Below, piece after piece: positions 32,300 to 42,788 of a DNA stretch of 64,000 nt. The translations under genes were made by a program, and so were the position numbers. The notes under the pieces were generated by a model that saw only the letters and a program-made list of their open reading frames with translations, made no database searches and was not told the DNA's origin. The stretch is from Holothuria scabra. Lineage: Eukaryota; Echinodermata; Holothuroidea; Aspidochirotida; Holothuriidae. Position 1 is the first letter of the stretch; each line of letters starts with the position of its first letter. The DNA lies in assembly GCA_037179385.1 (NCBI GenBank), contig CM074187.1, positions 44,922,879 to 44,986,878 of the forward strand, in the 5' to 3' direction.

Positions 32300-33655
32300 C
32301 TTCCTCTCAACTTGTGAAGATGGGTACCTATTGTTGTTTGGGGGTGGTAAAAGGTCATCTGAGGTCACCAGAGGTCAACACACTTGTTAACATGATATCT
32401 CAAGGTGTGAAACTTAAATGCTGTATATTTTATGTGTTGTATTTAAATGCATTATGATGGGAACATGGTCCTATTGTTTTTGGTTTTGATGAAGAGAGAA
32501 ACCTATGCATTAATGATGGCGTGCATGCATGTGTATGTATGTGTGTATGTGCGAGTGCAGGTGTGTGTGTTTGTAACACTTTGCTTGTTTACATATCTCA
32601 AGAAGGGAAAATCTGACAGTTCCCAAACTTGGTGGACAGATACCCCATACTGAGAGGAAGAATCCTATTGATTTGGTGGAGGTCAAAGGTCATCTGGGGT
32701 TACAGGGGGTCAAAACCAGAAAACCTTGTTTACATGATATCTCAAGATAAGAAATTTGGATTAAATTGCAAACTTAATATGTTGATGCTGTATGATGTTA
32801 AAAAGAAACGTATTGATTTTGGTAAAGGTCAAAGGTCGTTTTGGGTCACAGGGGTTCAAACCCTGAAAATCTTGTTTTCACAATATCTCAAGCTAGTAAA
32901 GGTGGAGTAATTCAAACTTGATATGTTGATGCATGTTGCAAGGAAGAACCCTATTGATTTTGGTAGAGGTCAAAGGTCATATGGGGTCACAGGTGGTCAA
33001 CCCCTAAAACCTTGTTAACATGATATCTCAAGGTAGGAAACTCGGATTAATTTCAAACTTGTTGATATGTTATGATGTAAGGAAGAACCCTATCAATTTT
33101 GGTACAGGTCAAAGGTCTTTTGGGGTCACAGGGGTCAACCCACTCCCCCCCCCAAAAAAAAACCTTGTTTACAAGATATCTCAAGGCTGGAAACTCGAAT
33201 TAATTTCAAACTTGTTGATATGTTATGATGTAAGGAAGAACCCTATCAATTTTGGTACAGGTTAAAGGTCTTTTGGGGTCACAGGGGTCAACCCCTTCCC
33301 CCTCCAAAAAAAAAACCTTTTTTACAAGATATCTCAAGGTCGGAAACTTGGATTACTCAGTTTCAAACTTGGTATGCTAATGCTGTTTGATGTGAGAAAT
33401 AACACTTTTAATTTTGGTAGAGGTCAAAGGTCATCTGGGGTGACAGGGGTCATGATATCCCAGGGTAGGAAGCTTGGATTATATTCAAACTTGGTATGCA
33501 GCTGCATAATAATGTTTGGGAGAAAGCTATTAATTTTGGAAGAGAACAAAGGTCATCTGGGGTCACAAGGGGGTCAAACTCCAAAAAACCATGTTTGCAT
33601 GATATCTCAAGGTAGAAGCTTGGATTGTTTTCAAACTTGGTTTGTTGATGAATCA
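32300..33655 (+). mobile_element. Helentron/DINE-like element(s) A2, with a second copy nested in the first; 3' end missing
   Basis: A monomer fragment (32300-32477) is followed by a new 5' end: hairpin GGTTTT...GAGAAACC, 'tatgcattaatgatggcg', (TG)n, 'aacactttgcttg'. About seven monomers with AGGTCAAAGGTC-type sites follow, up to 33655. Two adjacent monomers (33030-33330) are almost identical. The 3' hairpin/CTGG is absent. Confidence 0.65.
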
Positions 33656-33859
33656 TGATTGCAGTGTTCTCCACTAGTTGTTTTATCTGGGTGCACCGCC
33701 CGGACAAAATCTTAAGAGCTGCATTAGCGCTGCCTTTAAATTTACCTGCCTGCACAAAAGCATCAGCTGCCTGGACAAATATTTTGCTTTAACTGCAGAA
33801 GCATGTTAGCACTATTTGCAGCAGTATGTAAATATGAATGATGTAAGATTTAATAATAA
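33656..33859 (+). other. Unassigned segment between array and LINE
   Basis: 'cctgcctgcacaaaag' and 'gctgcctggacaaat' are a short internal duplication. No gene. Confidence 0.3.
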
Positions 33860-34819
33860 TTACTGACTTAATAAAGCGCCGCAATCATAAGATATGTTCG
33901 GCGTGGCTTTACACAGAGAACACCTCATTTAATAAGTATGACTTTACAGTAGCTTAGTCGTAAAATAAAGTAAACTGGGTGAGCACCTTAATTCAGCTGG
34001 GAGACTGTTCCACAGAGATGGAGTGGTCACCAGCTTTAGTTTTAGTAATGGGGACACGAAGCAGGTTATCACACGATGAACGAAGGGTACAGGTGGGTTT
34101 GTAAGGAACAATCAAGTCATTAATGTAATTTGGTGCAAGGCCATTTAGAGCCTTAAAAACAACCAAAAGGATCTTATATTTAATTCCATGGAAAATAGGT
34201 AGCCAGTGCAGAAAATTTTTTAATAGATGGGTTACATGATTGTATTTAAGAGCACCAGTAATTAACCTGGCTACCATATTTTGTACACATTGGAGGGGGG
34301 CTAACAAAGACTGAGAAATACTGAAAAATAAAGAATTATGTAAGTCTAACCTAGAAGTTATGAAGGCATGCCTAAGTTTTTCAGTTTCAGCTCGGGTAAG
34401 TACACTGCGGATAGTTTTCTGCCATCCACCGCTTTACGTGCCAATAGACATATCTCCATTCGAGAGACAGGGCGCTTGGCATCTTCGGGGTCAAAAATAC
34501 TGTAGGGCAGATAAAGCTGCATATCATCAGCATACAGATGAATATTTAAACTGTGCCATGTCCTACAAATATCAGCCAGAGGCTTAGTATACAGGATAAA
34601 CAAGATTGGTCCAAGAACAGAACACCGAACGGAAGACGGGAGGTTTGAGACAAATCATTCCTTATGATGACACATTGGGATCTATCTGCAATTAAGAGAG
34701 CGAAACCACTCCAGGGCCAGGACCTTCTATTCCAAAGCTAGTCAGACATGGAATAAATATTTTGTGTTCTAGGGTGTCAAAGGCTGTGCTCAGATAGTGA
34801 AACAAGTATTACACCATTT
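33860..34819 (-). mobile_element. L2/CR1-like LINE (copy 1), 3' two-thirds of RT and C-terminal region
   Basis: Minus strand. From high to low coordinates: LSAAFDT, FGIEGP, SQTSRLPFGV (frameshifted before the GPILF block), HLYADDMQLYLPYS with an intact YADD box, DPEDAKR.VSRMEICLL, then the C-terminal LQCVQNMVARLITGALKYNH and FLHWLPIFHGIKYKILLVVF and KALNGLAPNYINDLI. These are the RT palm and the conserved post-RT block of L2/CR1-type non-LTR retrotransposons. Several frameshifts make it dead. The element breaks off at the DINE 5' end near 34820 and resumes at 60470. Confidence 0.85.
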
Positions 34820-34904
34820 TTGGTTTCGATTAAAAGAGAAACCTATGCAATCATGATGACGTGTGTGTGTATGTATGTGTGTATGTGGGTGTGTATGTGT
34901 GTGT
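34820..34904 (+). mobile_element. 5' part of DINE-like element A3 (split)
   Basis: GGTTTC...GAGAAACC hairpin (34822-34843), 'tatgcaatcatgatgacg', then a (TG)n tract that stops abruptly at 34904. The rest of the tract and the core continue at 58976. The LINE sequence on either side proves that the DINE inserted there. Confidence 0.8.
34893..34904 (+). repeat. Left 12-bp direct repeat GTATGTGTGTGT (candidate TSD)
   Basis: Identical to 58976-58987. Because it lies in a TG microsatellite, the match is suggestive only. Confidence 0.4.
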
Positions 34905-34920
34905 AAGCATAGGCCTTACA

Positions 34921-35220
34921 AGGTGGACATCCACATGTCACCAGAGCTTCCTGTGTGGACACAATATTTTGTGTGGACATACACCTGTCCACATAAGTAA
35001 AATGCTCTAAAAATGCCTATTTTATAAAAAAAAGCAATTTAGTACTATTTCAACAGAAGTCCACCTAGTAAGGTATGGAAGCGAAATATGTATAGTTAAT
35101 GTGCTCTGCTGCCCCCACTTGAGTGTAAGGGGTGTATGTGTATTGGACTCAATCCCAGACATATGTGTCATCTTACGTGGACATACATGTGTGGTTAGGC
35201 CTGTACAAGCTTCAGTGGAC
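34921..35220 (+). repeat. Left subterminal GTGGAC cluster
   Basis: GTGGAC occurs at about 34923, 34955, 34973, 35178 and 35214, most often as gtGTGGACA. GTCCAC occurs twice in the opposite sense (about 34987, 35058). The density is far above the roughly one per 4 kb per strand expected by chance. It mirrors the right-end array. Confidence 0.6.
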
Positions 35221-35309
35221 ATATCAGCCATTCACCAGCTACAGTGGTCACATGTACATCAACCTTGCTGGCATGCTGGTAATTTAAATTACTGCAGTAA
35301 CTTCAGGTA

Positions 35310-37560
35310 AGAGAACATGCAACTAAGATTCTCTTTAATTGTACAGAAAACTTTTTAAGATGGCCTCATCTTTCAGACTTTATACCTTATACATATTATG
35401 AGGAAGCTATCTGGGGATACTTCCTATGTACAACTGTTTAGCCTAAGTGTATGCACCTATACCAAATTGTGTGCAATACAGTATAGGCCTAACATGTGCT
35501 GAATTGTAGCCCTTAGCCTAACATGTATATTGTAAAGAAGCATGTGCTTTTGCACATGTTTACACAGTAGGAATTCAGTGAAGGATCCAAAACATTTGTA
35601 ACCTAGGGGTTGACCTTAAAAGGACAGATTTTTTAGCAGTGTTTTGCTTCAAAGGTGCATTTTGGTACATATATTGAAGAGTACACCAGCTGAGAGGAAT
35701 AACATGAGTACAAGTAACAGACAAATTTTTGGTACTGTTTCAAGTTCAAACCTGTGGACAATTCGTTGGATCCTGTATATATGCCTGAATGATGACATAG
35801 AGAGTACTCTGGCTTGGGGAATGACGTGGATGGTTCACACAGTTCAGGCATAGTATTTATCTACAATAAATTTGACTTTTACCGCATAAGGCAAAGAAGT
35901 TTGGAAGAAGGTGTTCCTGCTTTGTTTGCTACAGTTGATGAAATTAATTTGACATAAATGTATTATTGTTGTGATCTCAGCATTGTGTGTTTGTGGGCAC
36001 AAGGTAAGAGCTGTGTTCAAATGAAATGTTACATGTGCAAGTGCATCTAACTTAAAAAATATAATATAAGTGCTTACTTGCACCATTCTAGGCTTTGAAA
36101 TTTTGTTTGCATGGTCATAGAGCCACAACCGGGTGAGATTCAGCTCAAAAGATATGTACTAAAAGCCATGTTAGGTGTGAGAATTGTAGTATGGTACATG
36201 CATAATAGGCCATGAAGTTACCAAAATGGAAAATCCTGAAATTTGACTATGCTTAAATTTTGTTTTTTTTTTATATATTTTTTGAGAGTTAAAAACAAAT
36301 TTTTGACCCTAATTTTGATCCTTATTGCCTTTTGATCTTTATTAAATGTCAGTAAACCTAGGCCTTCAAGCACATGTGGAGGAAAGCAACTCAAGTTGCA
36401 TGCACAAATAAAAAATTGACTTGCATACGTTTCCCCTGTGCAGGCTTTATTTTGAACCTGGATAAGGGATGCATCATTCTTTAAAACAATTTTGTACAGA
36501 AGAAGAAAGATTGCTTTGAAAATAGGCCTAGTACACTCCCTTTGGGATCAACATGTTAATTGCTTTGAATTCAAACAGTGCTAGAGCAAAGACTTTGGTA
36601 GTTTGTATGAATGCTTGTAAAATATTTTAGTCTAACACTTACCTGAGAGGATGAACAAACATGAGGTAGACCTTGTTCCAAAAGGGAGGTTGGGAAAAGA
36701 CAATTTCAGGATTGTATAACAACCTTTTAGTGATACTGAATTTAGTGGGGTGTGCCTTTTAAGTTGGTGGAGGACAACCCCAGTGATTGTCTACAATTAA
36801 GGCCAATCTTCAGAAGCTAATAGCTATTGCAATATAAGTCTTTATAAGAGGCATAACATTTGGACACTGTTATTTCATCTCAGCTGATGTACTGCAGTAT
36901 TCTAGCTAGTGTTACAGCTATAGGCTCAAGTGTAAGCCTATATTGTGCTTAATCATTATTTATGTTACATGTGTTATTGTTATACTTTTTACAAGTTTGA
37001 TAGTTTTTCTTGGTTCAATATACTTAATTCAAATAGCTTAGCTTAAACAATGGTGTGTTTAACAATTACTTCAGAACCTCCATCATGTACACCTCAGGTT
37101 CACTTCACTTTGATTTATAAGTGAATTCTTTTGGTATCATTCCCTTAGTATACCTTTAGTGTACTGTATCTTTCTATAGCATCTACTCCTGTCTTGTAGT
37201 AAACACGGATTTCAAATATATCCATATCTTGTTATTCATGGTTCAGAGGTAAACATCCATCTATGGTAAATAGCTGCACAGTCACTGCATGATGTTTTAG
37301 ACCCCAGGTTACGAAAGAAGAGGCAAAGATATAGGACTACTCTATGCTAGTATCATTATTGGAACATTGCATGGGTGGGTATAACCATTTTAAAAAATAA
37401 GAATGGCAGTATATGTCTACCAAAGATAGGTAATTGTGAAATTTATGCTTCAAGTTAAAGTTCAAGATAGATTACTCATGGAGGCGGTATATCTGCTTTA
37501 AATGTACTAAAACTGCCACTATATACATTGCTAAGTGATTAATGCATGTTCCTTTTGCAG
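35310..37560 (+). other. 5' region of the 24-kb element; no coding exons recognised
   Basis: AT-rich sequence with no domain-bearing ORF. It would contain the promoter and any 5' UTR exon of the SET gene. The acceptor 'ccttttgcag' at 37560 shows that an upstream exon exists. Confidence 0.35.
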
Positions 37561-37574
37561 GCTGGAAGTTGACA

Positions 37575-40500
37575 ATGGGCCGTTCTTTGGTAAGTCCAAT
37601 GCTCTTTGCATACATCTGCCTTTTTCTCACCAGAATTTTGCTAGTTTAAAAGAACATGAAACCTGAAAGTATGAAGTTCTTTATGTAACTATCAAATGAA
37701 TTTTACATCAGTGAACTATACTCTCAGTAAGATGTCCATACTGGAGACAAAACCTTCCCATTTTCACTCATTATACATACTGTAAAAGAACTTGTCAAAT
37801 TGTTTTGAGTGTCATCCTGTTATCTGAAACAAGTAATAAAACAGAATAATAATAATTAAGTATCCAAAACATACAAGTCTTTTATGTTTTTGCTGAAATG
37901 ACCCAGCTCTTTCTGAAAATGCCATAATTCTTAGGCTGATATTTTTTTAATAGACACATGATGTTCTCTGAAAGGCCCAAAGAATTAAAAGAAAAAAATA
38001 TTTACACTTCAGCAATTCCTCTGTTGCTGTCACCTATTTTTAGCATTTCTGTTTTGCTGTTACACCCTATTTTGTAATGAAATACCAAAGTGGTGTGTTT
38101 GATTAAAATGTTATCATTGTTAAGTTTCAATGTGGACACATGCTGAGAATCATTGAGATATAGGAAAACTGGGAACATCGAACCTTGGGAACATTAAATA
38201 CTAGGAACATCGGGTAGACCCTCTGTAGAATCTAAAACTCAAGGCCTGCTTACTGTCCAAAAAAATCCCATCCCCATTCAACACATGGTCTCATAAATTG
38301 TCCTTGAATAGGACTGTGTATACTAAGTCCACTTTGTTTCCCTTTGCCCTAGCCAGTTAGCCACAACTGGAAAAAGACTGTGGCTGGCCCAACTTAAACC
38401 AATTGTAGTGTTTTCTGAAGGTGTAGTTTAAACACTCAAAAATAGGTATACTCAGCATTTTATAGAGAGCAAACCTCCAAAAGTCACATTGACATTGCCT
38501 GGGCTGATAGAGTCTGGTCTTTTTCGTTCTGTGATACCACATGGATGAGGTATATTGCATGTTTTAACTGAGCCAGTAGTGTAACTGTTCTTTGGATATG
38601 ATATCTAGTTGTGTGCGTACATTACCTGTACACCTTTCACAAATACTCCTCCTAATTAGGGAATAGAGCTCTTCATCAAGCCTTTAAGGTTCATTTGTTT
38701 TAATTCTTACACATCATTACCAATTTATTCATATTGATATAAATATAATGTGATGTGGAAAAATTACATGCAATGAAACTGTTGTCTTGAATTCCTAATT
38801 AAACAGAGACAGAGAACAGATCCAAAGTCAAGGGAGAAATTTGTGCAGTGGTTAAAGTCTGAAGATGATCCACCGGGACTAGAAGTTAAAACTGTTAATG
38901 ACTATGTTGGTAAGTATTGCACTACTTCAGCACCATTGAGGCATTTTTTGTATTATTGTGAACACTGGTCTATATATAACTGAATTCCTCTTTTGAGAAA
39001 AGCAGTTTTCAAAACATTTACTTACCTTTTGTTGCGTATGAAAACAATGAGTGAACTTGAATGAATGAATGAATGAATGAATGAATAAACGGACAGATGG
39101 AGGGACTGCGAAGCATTCTCTCTGAAGGGCACTGAGTTTGAACTTTCTGCTTGTCTAATCAGCATGCTATCAGTTAAATGATCCCATTTTACTAGCTCAC
39201 AGTTCACTTGGCAATGAGTAAACATCTATGCTATATCATTTTGACCCAACGGTTCTCACTAGAGAATTCCATATCAGGCATAACACAGCATGGGACAGAG
39301 GGACAGACAGAGAGGTGCATGAGTGAGATAGAAAGTGGTGTGTAAAAAGTAAATGCAAAAAAAAAAAATAAAATAAAAAATAAAAACCTGGAGTTAATTT
39401 TTACCATATTTTAAAGACATATATTCATCACCACAGATAGTTGCAGTTCCCAACTTAAACACTTCTACCACTCCCATAGGCTCTCTTCTAAAACATCCTT
39501 ATCCAGATACAATCCAAGTTTATTGCTTTTGTGCATATCCTGGTAAACATACAAAGCCCTGTTGTCTAATCAGAATATTTCAGTGCATACTTCATGTATG
39601 AAATCCAAGCTTTTCCCCTTTTTTTTTGGAATTTGATGTCAATCAAAGAGAGCTCTGTTCCAATTGAGAATTTTGGTAGACTCTAGGCAAAATTGTCCTT
39701 TGGGGTGACAAATGACTGACTTTAATATTGTTCTCTAATGTCAGTGCAGTGGATGAAATTGGGTTTATTGTTTATGACAAATGTATTATGAGCAGTCAGG
39801 ATTTAGTCATAGACATTTTCTCTGTTTCATAACATTGCAGAAAAGTAAACTTAAGTCATTACTTTTGTTTTTGTTGGCAATTTCACGATTGAGTATATCA
39901 GAAATCTACAGCAAGGTATAGAAATTTTGTGTCACTAAACTGATGTTGTTTTAAAGAAAACATAGGCCTATTTGTTGTGTAAAAGATAACATATTTGTCT
40001 TTGTATACCTGTTACTTATCCTCTGTTCAAAGTTCTTTGTGCTCCACATGCATACAGCATGAACCGTGTATTAATGCCTTATGCTAAATACCCCTATCAG
40101 AGCCATAAGCTGTCCTTTTATTTCAGGCCAGGGACTTTTTGCTGCTAAATCTTTTGCTCCTGGGGAGTTTGTCTGTGAATACAGAGGGGACTTAGTAACA
40201 TCTGAGGAGGCAAAAACTCGAGAAAAGAAGAACCCAAGAGTGAAGGACTTCATGTTTGGGTTTCGTCACAATGAAAAGCGATGGTGGTGAGAATGATACA
40301 TTTCATTGCATTGTTTTAATTAATAACTATTTGATTTGTATGTTAAAAAGCAAAATACATTGTTTCATTACATGGTGTCTTTCAGTTATACTTTGAACAT
40401 ACTTCAGGTTACAAAAAATAAATCACTTTTCTTTGTTTGTGTCTTTTCTACAGTATAGACGCATTTAACTCTTCAGCAAAAGCAAGGTTTGCAAATGATG

Positions 40501-40667
40501 GCATTAACGAAGAAGAAAATTTAACTGTAAAAAAGATTGTGTTGGAAAAACCACATCTTTGTTTATTTGCAAAGACACATATTTACATCGGTGATGAAAT
40601 GAGATACGATTATGGTTACACTGATGCAGAATGGAGAAAGGTTGGTGCAGTTGCCTACAATTCATGA
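37575..40667 (+). CDS. KMT5A-like SET-domain protein, four coding exons
   Basis: Exons 37575-37589, 38807-38909, 40127-40286 and 40454-40667 join in phase to a 163-residue protein. The start ATG follows a splice acceptor at 37560. The N-terminus is MGRSLRQRTDPKSREKFVQW. The SET domain runs from about residue 39: GQGLFAAKSF (SAM-binding GxG loop), FVCEYRGDL, a central FMFGFRHNEKRWWCIDA (compare the Y/WCVDA of KMT5A), KARFANDG, and DEMRYDYGY (the ELxYDYG catalytic end). KMT5A enzymes mono-methylate histone H4 Lys20. Here the canonical RLINHS box reads RFANDG: the Asn is kept but the usual His is Asp, so activity is uncertain. Exon 4 also has a possible donor (AAG|gttggt at 40641) before the stop, which would allow fusion to downstream exons. 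I could not find a matching phase-0 acceptor. Confidence 0.78.
38807..38909 (+). CDS. SET gene exon 2
   Basis: Acceptor aaacag (38806), donor gtaagt (38910). It reads RQRTDPKSREKFVQWLKSED then DPPGLEVKTVNDYV, leaving one base in phase 1. The peptide is charged and likely a linker before the SET fold. Confidence 0.7.
39055..39090 (+). repeat. (GAAT)n microsatellite
   Basis: About seven perfect tetranucleotide units in SET-gene intron 2, followed by 'aataaacgg'. Confidence 0.8.
40127..40286 (+). CDS. SET gene exon 3 (N-terminal half of SET domain)
   Basis: Acceptor 'tttatttcag' (40126), donor gtgaga (40287). Contains GQGLFAAKSFAPGEFVCEYR and GDLVTSEEAKTREKKNPRVK then DFMFGFRHNEKRW. Strongly KMT5A-like. 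Confidence 0.82.
40454..40667 (+). CDS. SET gene exon 4 (C-terminal half of SET domain, stop)
   Basis: Acceptor 'cttttctacag' (40453). Together with the last two bases of exon 3 it gives CIDAFNSSAKARFANDGINE, then KPHLCLFAKTHIYIGDEMRY and DYGYTDAEWRKVGAVAYNS and stop. GDEMRYDYGY is the final SET motif. The protein ends soon after it and I see no CXCXC post-SET cysteines, as in KMT5A. Confidence 0.8.
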
Positions 40668-42505
40668 TGCAAAAAGTTGAAGCTAGCTGTGTTTGATGTA
40701 CAGAAGTGTTAAATCTTGGACAGTTTTTGTTTTAGAAGCAAAGTTTCAAGATTGAAAATGTTCAAAGTCTGACAATTTAAAAACCCCCCCAGCAAACCTT
40801 CACCAAACCCAAATCCATATTTTTCAACTTGCTAATCTCTACAACATTTATTGCTGAATCTGTAAATCTAGCTGTGTCTAACCTGGATCTTTACCCTTGG
40901 TCTAATACTCTCTTTGAAGTTTGTGTGTCAAGTGTATTGTGGGTAATGTGCAAGTTTGCAAGAATTCTTTAATATACTCTTACTCCAAAATATCAGGACC
41001 AAATTAAACCCCCCTTTTCTTGATATTTTCTTTATGTAAACAGCCTAACTATCATACAGGGATACTTAAACGGATGATAAATGAATATTCTAAAAATTAA
41101 TGAGTGCTGTACAGTATCTCAAATATTGAGATTACATACGAACACTATAAAGTGTTTTTATGACCTGCATAATTGCTGTATTTGATGTTGGATTGGGTGA
41201 TGTGATACATCACTTTATGTGGACTTGACGAAAGGTTAATATTCTTACAAAATTTAGTCACTAGATATGGTGTGCCAGGCGTGTGCTTTTGAATTTACGT
41301 TAGTTGCTCATATTGGTTAGATAAAAAGGCTTGTTTAAGATCTTGCTCAACTGGACATGTTCTGATGGTAAAAATACTGCACATGAAATTTACATCTAGG
41401 CAAGATGCTCCAAATAGTGGATGTTGTTTTGAGCACCTGAACTGCTAGCCTAATAGTCTGTTCATAGAATTGCATACTTAGCACTGCTTTCACTGAATAT
41501 TACAATGTTTTTAGTATACACCTGGTGCCATCATTCAAACAGATTATGTATTAACAGAGAAAAGTTTTTGATTTTGACTTAACTTCCAGTGAAGTTATTG
41601 TCGGACATTTAAAGTGAATGGTTACTTTATTTAAACAGGAGGTATTCTGAGCACTGTACGTAACAATTTTCTTTTTAAGTGACAGTGACATTCATCTTCC
41701 CATGATAGATGTTATGTGCAGAGCACAATGCTAATATACTGTCATATCGAGTGTGTGGGAAAGTGGGTGATCCTAGCCTAAGCTTTTAGTGGCATTAAAC
41801 TTAGTTGTTTCAATTGAGAGCTGGTTTTCTTTGTCTTCAAAAAGTGGAAAATGTTTCATTTTTCTCCCACAGGATTCCACTGGTAGCGAGCTTCTAAAAA
41901 TTCTCGAAACATGTATGTACAATCAAATTTTGTTTGTTAAAAAGGATGATAGAATATTGATTATGATGATGATGACAATGACAATCATGGTGAAAATCAT
42001 ATGGTTGTGTTTATTATCCATTTGATCACTGTGGTGATGATGGTTATGAAAAACTTGAAAGGAATTACAGTAGTGGTGAAACTAATTACTTCTGCTCATT
42101 GTGATGGTGACACATTAATGATTATAATGAATGGTAATTCTATAACTGGGAGTATTGTGGTAAGTGCTTGTGATAATTATTGCTGTGTGACTACTGTGAT
42201 TACACAAAACAGTTCTGATTGATTTGAATTATAATGGAGGTGATGATGAGAGGCCTTTTTTAATAAAGTGGTGAATACTGTAACAAGACTTGACTAGTGT
42301 AATACTTTTAATATTAAAATTGAGTATGAAGGAGCTGGCTACATGGGTACTTCCTAATACTTCATCAAAGAAAATACTTCTCTGTTGCTTTAAATGAATC
42401 AATTACTTATGACCAACACATGTTCAACAGTCTGAATGTCAGGATTTCTGGAAATTAATTTTCATTTTTTTTGAAGAGTATTTGAATATATTTTACATCA
42501 TGAAA
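40668..42505 (+). other. Spacer between SET and recombinase genes
   Basis: Contains the SET-gene 3' UTR and probably the promoter of the next gene. A GATGATGATG-rich low-complexity stretch (41945-42245) makes Met/Ile-rich pseudo-ORFs. No further domain seen. Confidence 0.4.
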
Positions 42506-42532
42506 GTGTGAAATTTGGAAGAAAAAGAAACA

Positions 42533-42788
42533 ATGTATGATGCAAATCTGTTGCATGATGAAAGGTTTGTTTGGAATATGTTGCAAACTAATGAGGAAAG
42601 TGCAATTTTTTTATTTCTACACCCAGACAATGAAATGAGTGAAAGCAATGATGACAGAAATTTAATCCAGGGACAAGACATTGAAAGCAATGACTTAGAT
42701 TGTATAAAAAGTACAAATGGAGAGAGAGCAGGCACACCTAGCATCGATCTAGTAACCCATGCAGATAATGACTCAGATGAGGGTAAAG
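42533..42788 (+). CDS. Recombinase gene, first recognised exon (acidic linker A1)
   Basis: ATG at 42533 follows an in-frame TGA (42509). Reads MYDANLLHDERFVWNMLQTN and on through NEMSESNDDRNLIQGQDIES to HADNDSDEGK, donor gtatga (42789) in phase 1. No fold is recognised; Asp/Glu/Ser-rich. Confidence 0.5.

Noticed and set aside
34893..34904. The 12-bp direct repeat as firm target duplication of the 24-kb element
   Set aside because: It lies in (TG)n where such matches arise easily. Kept only as suggestive evidence.
32118..37589. Exon 32083-32223 as the first exon of the SET gene (phases agree with 37561)
   Set aside because: The SET exon has its own ATG and lies inside the inserted element, whereas the exon at 62394 gives the SSUH2 PGYEG continuation in the same phase. 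Alternative splicing is not excluded.
41789..42222. Two ORFs with Met/Thr/Ile-rich stretches between the SET and recombinase genes
   Set aside because: They derive from GATGATG low-complexity DNA and have no splice sites consistent with the neighbouring exons.
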